Shown: positions 58,454 through 64,000 of the stretch, piece after piece | How the letters are laid out: every line of letters starts with the position of its first letter | How positions within the stretch are numbered: the first letter of the stretch is position 1 | Assembly (NCBI GenBank): GCA_045577175.1 | Contig: JAZNHT010000017.1 | Coordinates: 1 to 64,000 of the forward strand | Reading direction: 5' to 3' | From: SIG701 sp045577175 | GTDB taxonomy: Bacteria > Bacillota > Clostridia > Oscillospirales > CAG-272 | Length of the DNA: 64,000 nucleotides | Notes under the pieces: model-generated | Told to the model about the DNA's origin: nothing | Seen by the model: only the letters and a program-made list of their open reading frames with translations | Databases searched by the model: none | Program-made: the position numbers and the translations under genes

Positions 58454-60007
58454 TTAAAATTCGAAGGAATCATCGGAAGTTTCGGCTTCTTCGGTCGTTT
58501 CGGGAGAAGAATATACGGGGGATGAATATTCGGGCTCTGTGTCTGTTTCCGCGGAGGTGTCCTCGGGAAGTGTTTTTGCTTCTGTTTCGGTTTCCGTTTC
58601 GGGGGATGTGTCCTCCGCAAGCGGTTCCGTGTCGGTTTCCGGTGCAACGGTTTCTTCTTCCGGTTCCGTTTCGGGCGGATCTGTTTCCTCCGGTACGGGA
58701 TCGGTATCATCAGGGACAGGCACCGTTTCCGGCGGTTCTGTCGTTTCATCTGCGAAGACTGTATCGGAGCCGGCGATGATTACGTTGTTCGTCTCCTCTG
58801 CGGTATCGATCGGATCGACGGAGGGGAGCGTTTCCTCGGCGGAGGTGTCCGCCGATCCTGTTGTTTCGGCGGCGGTGTCCTCGGGGATCGGCTCTGTTTC
58901 CGGTTCCGCAGGTGCTGTATCGGCAGGCGTTGTATCCGCTGCCGGCGTATCGGTGACGGGCGGCGGAGCAGTCTGTGCTGTGCTGACCGTCAGGCTGTTT
59001 TCTGCCGCGATTTTCCGTGCATCAAGATCGAGAGAAAGGGCGGCGTTTACCGCGCGGGTTACGGCACGGGAGGATACGGTAGCACCTGAGATGGCGTCAA
59101 TATTTTCACCGATTACAAACAGTTCACTTCCGCGGAACTGATCGAGGAAGGAGGGACTTTTTGTTTTTGTTCCGATGCCGGGGGTTTCCGCCATGGATAT
59201 GATTTCGATGCCGCAGACGGCACCGTTTGTGTCAAGTCCGACCATCAGCGACATAACACCGCCGAATCCGTTCTCCGTTACGGATATACAGAATCCGACA
59301 AGCTCGTTTTCACGGATGGCGAGATACGTTTCACGACCGCCCTCCGTGTTGTACAGGGAGGCGTATGTAGCCTCTGTGAAGATCGCCAAAACAGCGTTTT
59401 GCTTTTCCTGTGCGGCGTTGTGGGCGATCCGATCCTTCGTGACAGCGTTGACCGCCGCAAGCATCAGCGATACCGCGATGCAGATAATAACCAGCGGCAG
59501 GCAGATGGCGAGAATGCCGGCTTCTTTTTTCTCGGGTTTGGCAGGCGGCACCGATGTGGGGAGTTCCTTTTCCTCCGAAGTTTCTTCTCTTTTCGGGGGG
59601 GATTCGGGTGCAATGCCTTTTTCCTTTTGTTTTTTCTTCTTCTTATCAGCCGTGTTCGGTCGCGAGGGCTTTTCCTCTTTCGGTGCGACATCAACCGGCG
59701 CAGGTTCTGCGATAGGCTCGGGCTCTGCGATCGGCTCGGGCTCGGCGATCGGCACGGGCTCGGCAACCGATGCAGGCACGGAGGTTGGTTCTTCTGCGGC
59801 TTCGGGAGCACTTTCCGCGACGATATTGGCTTCCGTGTCGTCCGTGATTACCAGATCGTCTGTAATATTCAGATGATCGGCGACATCGGGGTCGTACGTG
59901 ATTTCCAGATCGTCCCAGCTGTCCGCCTTTTCAGCGTTTTTCTTGACATCGGACGGTACCGCGGGCTTCTTTTCCTCGGTCTGTGCGTTATTTTTCTTTT
60001 CTTTCAC
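58454..60007 (-). CDS. rnfG: Rnf complex subunit RnfG with long N- and C-terminal extensions
   Basis: Membrane-bound, covalently flavinylated electron carrier. The recognisable core is residues 164-345 only: one membrane helix (ILAICLPLVIICIAVSLMLAA), IENELVGFCIS-like strands, ISMAETPGIGTK, and the flavinylation motif ISGATVSS with the acceptor Thr310. A usual RnfG is about 200 aa; this one is 517. Residues 1-163 are an acidic then Pro/Glu/Ala-repeat (IAEPEP) and Lys-rich cytoplasmic tail. Residues 345-517 are an extracytoplasmic Pro/Glu/Thr tail. The GTG start at 60007 follows GGAGG with correct spacing and overlaps the end of rnfD. Confidence 0.92.
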   Translation of the reverse strand: MKEKKNNAQTEEKKPAVPSDVKKNAEKADSWDDLEITYDPDVADHLNITDDLVITDDTEANIVAESAPEAAEEPTSVPASVAEPVPIAEPEPIAEPEPIAEPAPVDVAPKEEKPSRPNTADKKKKKQKEKGIAPESPPKREETSEEKELPTSVPPAKPEKKEAGILAICLPLVIICIAVSLMLAAVNAVTKDRIAHNAAQEKQNAVLAIFTEATYASLYNTEGGRETYLAIRENELVGFCISVTENGFGGVMSLMVGLDTNGAVCGIEIISMAETPGIGTKTKSPSFLDQFRGSELFVIGENIDAISGATVSSRAVTRAVNAALSLDLDARKIAAENSLTVSTAQTAPPPVTDTPAADTTPADTAPAEPETEPIPEDTAAETTGSADTSAEETLPSVDPIDTAEETNNVIIAGSDTVFADETTEPPETVPVPDDTDPVPEETDPPETEPEEETVAPETDTEPLAEDTSPETETETEAKTLPEDTSAETDTEPEYSSPVYSSPETTEEAETSDDSFEF

Positions 60008-61103
60008 GGTTGTAACCTCCGAATCGTACGGGCATTGTATAGCGGTCGATGTACCATACGAACAAATTCATAATGAGAATCGAGAAGGACACGCCCTCAA
60101 CATAGCCGCCGAAATAGCGGATGAACACGGTAATCAGTCCGCATCCGATGCCGAAGATCACACGCCCCTTGGCGGTGACGGGCGATGTCGCGTAATCCGT
60201 TGCCATGAAGAACGCACCGAGCATCAGACCGCCGGAGAGGAGCTCACACAGCATAAAATCGATCGGCGTGGAGGACGCACGGGGGAAGAAAAGCGTGAGC
60301 GCGGCGACCGTGCCGAGATAGGCGACGGGAATGTGCCACGTAATCACACGGCGGATCAGGAGATACACACCGCCCGCGATCAGAAGCAGGGAGGAGACTT
60401 CACCGATACATCCCCCGATATTGCCGAAAAAGAGATCGGTCATCGTGACATCGGGGAGTACACCTGCTTTCAGGGAAGCAAGAGGTGTGGCGGAAGCCAC
60501 AACATCCGCAGAGGCAAGCGTAGTCAGCTTTGTGCCGAACGCAGGGAAGGTGCCCATCTCATTCGGCCACGCAAAGAGGAATACGCGTGCCGCTAAGGCG
60601 GGGTTTACAATATTTTTGCCGATGCCGCCGAAAAGCTGCTTTACGACAATGATGGCGAAGAATGCGCCAACGATGGGAATCCAGATCGGAACGGCAACGG
60701 AGAGATTCATCGCAAGCAGCAGACCGGTCACGGCGGCGGAAAAATCGCCGATTGTGACGGGACGGCGAAGAATGAGCTGGAACAGTGCTTCAAACAGCAC
60801 ACAGGCGGCAACGGAGACGATGCCGATCATCAGTGCGCGGAGACCGAATACGTAGACGCCCCAGATAAACGCTGGGAGCAGTGCGAGGATTACGTCCAGC
60901 ATGACGGTGCGTGTAGTATCGTGCGTACGCAGATGCGGCGCGGGAGAAATGATCGGGATATACGTCCCCTCCGCAAGCAGAGCGTCTGTCCGTGCTTTCG
61001 CTTCGGCTGCCGGATCGGACTCAGCCTGCGCCGTCTCGGCGGTGTCCGCCGTTTCGGTCACTTCGACCGTTTCCTCTGCCGTGTTTTTTTCGTTCATATC
61101 CAT
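59988..61103 (-). CDS. rnfD: Rnf complex subunit RnfD
   Basis: A multi-helix membrane subunit with covalent FMN, 371 aa. It has APHLRTHDTTRTVMLDVILALLPA, NPALAARVFLFAWP and MATDYATSPVTAKGR, all conserved RnfD blocks. The flavin site near VVASATPLASLKAG reads SAT rather than the usual SGAT. The first 45 residues (EKNTAEETVEVTETADTAET) are an extra acidic tail. Start: ATG 61103; a second ATG two codons later is possible. It starts 32 nt after rnfC. Confidence 0.92.
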   Translation of the reverse strand: MDMNEKNTAEETVEVTETADTAETAQAESDPAAEAKARTDALLAEGTYIPIISPAPHLRTHDTTRTVMLDVILALLPAFIWGVYVFGLRALMIGIVSVAACVLFEALFQLILRRPVTIGDFSAAVTGLLLAMNLSVAVPIWIPIVGAFFAIIVVKQLFGGIGKNIVNPALAARVFLFAWPNEMGTFPAFGTKLTTLASADVVASATPLASLKAGVLPDVTMTDLFFGNIGGCIGEVSSLLLIAGGVYLLIRRVITWHIPVAYLGTVAALTLFFPRASSTPIDFMLCELLSGGLMLGAFFMATDYATSPVTAKGRVIFGIGCGLITVFIRYFGGYVEGVSFSILIMNLFVWYIDRYTMPVRFGGYNRERKEK

Positions 61104-61135
61104 AAAAGGCAGTATGTCCTTTCGTTTTGATGGGA

Positions 61136-62458
61136 TTATTTTTTCAGAAGGGCGAGCTTTTTGATGCCCGTCTTGGCGATACGGATGTCGTTGGTCAGCT
61201 CCAGTCCGCCCGGGCAGTTGTAGGAGCACGTGCCGCATTCCACGCAGGACATCGCGCCGAACTGCTCCGCACGGTCAAATTCACGGGAGCGGGAGAACTG
61301 CGCGATATAATTCGGCATCAGAAACATCGGGCAGTTTTTGACGCACCGACCGCAGCGGATGCAGGCAGGCGGCGTGCCGTCCGTATAGACGTGCTTCTGG
61401 GAAAGGAGCAAAATTGCGGACGTGCCCTTGGTGACGGACATGTTCGGATCCCACACAGCACGTCCCATCATGGGACCGCCGGTGACGATTTTCTTTGGCG
61501 TCTTTGTCAGACCGCCGCAGAAATCGATCAGATCGCGGAAGGAAGCGCCGATCGGCGCAAGCACGTTCTTCGGCTCGGCGATACAGTCGCCGTCCACGGT
61601 AACGATGCGCTTGACAAGCGGCATACCGTGCGCGAACGCATTGAACACGGCGGCGCACGTCTCCGCGTTGAAGATCACACAGCCGACCTCGGCGGGGAGC
61701 TTGCCGGCAGGCAGCTCGCGTCCGGTCAGTGCGTAGATGAGCTGACGCTCGTCTCCCTGCGGATACTTCGTTTTCAGAATCTTCACGGAGATCATCTCAC
61801 TGCCTGCGATGAGGGCTTCAATCTTGTTTGCCGCGTCGAGCTTGTTGTCTTCGATGGCGATGTATGCCGTATGTACGCCGAGTGCCTTGAGCAGAATCTT
61901 CACGCCGTTAATGAGCGAGGCGGGATTTTCCAGCATCAGGCGGTGGTTGGCGCAGATGAACGGCTCGCACTCCGCGCAGTTTATGATGATCCGATCCGCC
62001 TTGCCGATCGCGGAGGAAATTTTTGCGTGGGTGGGGAAGGTGGCACCGCCCATGCCGGAGATGCCGGCCTTCTTCACGATTTCGATGATTTCCTTCGGTG
62101 AGGTATCCGTGAGTGCCTTGTCAAACGGCTTCACGGTGTCGGCAGGGGTGTCCAGCATATCGTTTTCGATCACGATGTTCGGGAGCTTGTTGCCGAAGGG
62201 AGCGTATTTTTCCTCAATAGCGATTACCTTGCCCGATACACTTGCATGGACGGGACAGGAAAGACCGCTCGGTGCCTCGCCGATGCACTGTCCGACTGAG
62301 ACCGTGTCACCGACCTTGACCGTCGGGGTGCAGGGAGCACCGATGTGCTGGAGAAGCGGAATGGATACCGTTTTGGGGGACGGAAGCGTTTCGATCCGTT
62401 TTCCGCGTGTGTTTTTATGTTCTTCAAGATGAATGCCGCTGCGGAAGGTATAAGCCAA
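61136..62458 (-). CDS. rnfC: Rnf complex subunit RnfC
   Basis: NADH/FMN-binding peripheral subunit, 440 aa. The N-terminal AYTFRSGIHLEEHK is typical. The nucleotide/FMN region includes KKAGISGMGGATFPTHAK and INCAECEPFICANHRLM. Two 4Fe-4S motifs lie near the C terminus: CIRCGRCVKNCPMFLMP and CVECGTCSYNCPGGLEL. The start is set at TTG 62458, six nt after AGAGGTG; a GTG just upstream coincides with that ribosome site. It is the first gene of rnfCDGEAB. Confidence 0.95.
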   Translation of the reverse strand: MAYTFRSGIHLEEHKNTRGKRIETLPSPKTVSIPLLQHIGAPCTPTVKVGDTVSVGQCIGEAPSGLSCPVHASVSGKVIAIEEKYAPFGNKLPNIVIENDMLDTPADTVKPFDKALTDTSPKEIIEIVKKAGISGMGGATFPTHAKISSAIGKADRIIINCAECEPFICANHRLMLENPASLINGVKILLKALGVHTAYIAIEDNKLDAANKIEALIAGSEMISVKILKTKYPQGDERQLIYALTGRELPAGKLPAEVGCVIFNAETCAAVFNAFAHGMPLVKRIVTVDGDCIAEPKNVLAPIGASFRDLIDFCGGLTKTPKKIVTGGPMMGRAVWDPNMSVTKGTSAILLLSQKHVYTDGTPPACIRCGRCVKNCPMFLMPNYIAQFSRSREFDRAEQFGAMSCVECGTCSYNCPGGLELTNDIRIAKTGIKKLALLKK

Positions 62459-62498
62459 AAATATCACCTCTTGCGGTTTTATGTATTGTAATGATAAT

Positions 62499-62527
62499 AT
62501 TATACAATATATGCGAACAAATTACAA
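62499..62527 (-). promoter_or_regulatory. Promoter of the rnf operon
   Basis: Minus strand: TTGTAA (62522-62527), 17-bp spacer, TATAAT (62499-62504). Confidence 0.72.
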
Positions 62528-62562
62528 TAGGTATTCGGCAAAAATGCAAAAAGAAAGCGCAA

Positions 62563-62598
62563 AAAAGAGCACGGATCGGGGGCATTCCGTGCTCTTTT
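62563..62598 (-). terminator. Terminator of the ion transporter gene
   Basis: Minus strand: AAAAGAGCACGG, 12-nt loop, CCGTGCTCTTTT, T-run. It insulates the rnf promoter from the upstream gene. Confidence 0.88.
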
Positions 62599-62615
62599 GG
62601 CTCAATTTAAGCGTT

Positions 62616-63884
62616 TCAGCCGTATACGAACCAGATATAGAGATACGCAGGAATGATTGCTGCAAGCGTGAACGGGATACCGATGCGGAAGAAGTCACCG
62701 TTTTTCACGGTGTATCCCTCACGGCGGAGAATGCCGATGCCCGTGATATTCGCGGAAGCGCCGATCGGTGTGCAGTTGCCGCCGAGCGTTGCGCCGGAGA
62801 GGAGTCCGAAATAAAGCACGGTCGGATCCATGCTCAAAGAGGCGGCGAGTCCGCCGATAACGGGGATCATCGTGGCAACGTACGGGATGTTGTCAATAAA
62901 TGCGGAGATCACCACCGATGCCCATACGATCAGCGTGTACAGGAGGAATACGTTGCCGCCGCCCAGCGATTTGAGCAGGTTTGCCGCCGCATCGATCACG
63001 CCCATGTGGTCGATACCGCCGATCATCAGAAACAGACCGAACAGAAGCCCGATCGTTTCAAAATCGATTGCTTTCAGAGGTGCAATTGCCGCCTTTGCCG
63101 ACTTGTTTTTGATGCACGTGTACAAAAGCCCGATGAGTAAAAGACCCATGCAGATGAGACCGTTGGTAGTGTCCGGCTTGTTTTCGATAAAGGAGGCAGC
63201 GACGAGCAGTGCGATGGTTGCAAGCAGGAGAACGGTCGGGACGAAATCGGTGACGACGGTGCGCTGACCGGTCTGCTCCACTCTGCCTTTCTCTTTGCGG
63301 AACAGATAGGCGAGAATCAGTGCCGAGATAACCGCACCGAGCTCTACTGCGAAGAAAATACTCGGTCTGCCCTTGTACCAGAAGAAATCAAGGAAGCTCA
63401 TGCCGGCCTCCGAGCCGAGCATGATCGCCGTTGTGTCACCGACGAGCGTAGCCGCGCCCTGCAGGTTCGACGATACCGCGATGCCGATAATGAACGGCAC
63501 GGGGTTTGTGTTCAGCTTTTTGCAGATGGCGAGCGCGACGGGGGCGACCATCAGAACTGTTGCCACGTTATCCACAAAGGCGGAGATAATGCCGGAAAAC
63601 AGGGCAAGGGAAACCGCCGCCATCTGCACATTCGGCACTTTTTCCATCACGAGATCGGCAAGCAGCGCAGGCATTTTGCTGTCGATGAACAATTGCACAA
63701 GTCCCATTGTACCGGCAATCATAAGGAGCACGTTGAAGTCGATTGCGCCAAAGAAATTTCCGTACGGAAGCATTCCTGTGACGAGAAAGACAGCCGCGGA
63801 AGCGATGGCGATCCACGGACGCCATTTCGAGAAGACGAGCATCAGGACGTAGGTGACGGCAAACAGAATGATTGCGTAGATCAT
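62616..63884 (-). CDS. ArsB/NhaD-type (SLC13-like) ion transporter
   Basis: An inner-membrane transporter, 422 aa, about eleven helices in two inverted repeats. The repeat signatures are SAFVDNVATVLMVAPVALAI, then SSNLQGAATLVGDTTAIMLG in the first half, and SAFIDNIPYVATMIPVIGGL, then SGATLGGNCTPIGASANITG in the second. This is the pattern of the ion-transporter superfamily (ArsB, NhaD, P protein, CitM). The substrate is not clear; Na+/H+ or an anion are possible. GGAGG precedes ATG 63884. Bases 63885-64000 upstream hold no gene or promoter that I can support. Confidence 0.88.
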   Translation of the reverse strand: MIYAIILFAVTYVLMLVFSKWRPWIAIASAAVFLVTGMLPYGNFFGAIDFNVLLMIAGTMGLVQLFIDSKMPALLADLVMEKVPNVQMAAVSLALFSGIISAFVDNVATVLMVAPVALAICKKLNTNPVPFIIGIAVSSNLQGAATLVGDTTAIMLGSEAGMSFLDFFWYKGRPSIFFAVELGAVISALILAYLFRKEKGRVEQTGQRTVVTDFVPTVLLLATIALLVAASFIENKPDTTNGLICMGLLLIGLLYTCIKNKSAKAAIAPLKAIDFETIGLLFGLFLMIGGIDHMGVIDAAANLLKSLGGGNVFLLYTLIVWASVVISAFIDNIPYVATMIPVIGGLAASLSMDPTVLYFGLLSGATLGGNCTPIGASANITGIGILRREGYTVKNGDFFRIGIPFTLAAIIPAYLYIWFVYG

Positions 63885-64000
63885 GGGGTGCCTCCAAAAT
63901 ATATGGTTTGATTGGGAAAACAGATTGGTCGAAAAGCAGGGAGGACAGTTGTTTTTGTCAGTTCTCACTCCGCAAGTCATTCAGAAGCATACCGCTGTAC

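Noticed and set aside
58539..59141. Ser/Val-rich plus-strand frame opposite rnfG
   Set aside because: It reflects the Pro/Glu/Thr codons of RnfG read backwards. RnfG has a clear flavinylation motif and operon position.
63885..64000. A riboswitch or upstream gene end before the ion transporter
   Set aside because: The 116 bases contain no convincing conserved structure, promoter or reading frame, and the window ends there.

Overview
This window looks like chromosomal DNA of an anaerobic, probably gut-associated Clostridia-type member of the Bacillota. The evidence is a complete Rnf complex, short-form HisG with HisZ, a eukaryote-like glycyl-tRNA synthetase, SLH and LCP cell-surface proteins, a Crh-like HPr protein, AGGAGG-type ribosome sites and sigma-A promoters with 16-18 bp spacers. 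Genes are densely packed on both strands. Most convergent pairs share a bidirectional hairpin terminator. No insertion sequence, phage module or CRISPR array was seen.

Layout. 1-13 kb: the end of argF, a D,D-carboxypeptidase, a repetitive surface protein, glutamate racemase, a divergent DMT exporter/LysR pair, a divergent cation-efflux/TetR pair, an alpha/beta hydrolase, tRNA-Thr, mscL and a large glycosidase-like protein. 13-21 kb: a hemolysin III family protein, tRNA-Gln followed by an array of short hairpin repeats and a four-helix-bundle gene pair, XRE regulators, a lipoprotein serine protease with Cys-rich repeats, and a phosphatase/GpsA-like pair. 21.7-29.3 kb: a complete hisZGDCBHA-F-IE operon driven by one promoter, with an inverted repeat over its -35 box.

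29.4-42 kb is the most unusual part. A nucleotidyltransferase gene faces away from a long co-directional run: a 2317-aa secreted beta-helix protein, a 41-aa peptide gene, an HPr-kinase-like ATPase, a PqqD-like protein, an SLH-like secreted protein and an S24/S26 signal-peptidase-like protein. The peptide, kinase and pqqD genes overlap by 4 nt each. The peptide carries a YxxP motif near its N terminus. I read this as a candidate peptide-maturation (RiPP-like) or surface-display system. It has no radical SAM enzyme, no lasso cyclase and no ABC transporter nearby.

42-64 kb: rsmA, glyQS, an LCP-like protein, a Crh-like protein, a heterodimeric ABC exporter, an M18 aminopeptidase, a small membrane protein paired with an M50 protease, the potABCD polyamine importer, the rnfCDGEAB operon with a greatly enlarged RnfG, and an ArsB/NhaD-type ion transporter. 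The Rnf complex couples ferredoxin and NAD to ion pumping and implies ferredoxin-based anaerobic energy metabolism. Starts were set from ribosome sites and promoters. Several genes appear to use GTG or TTG.
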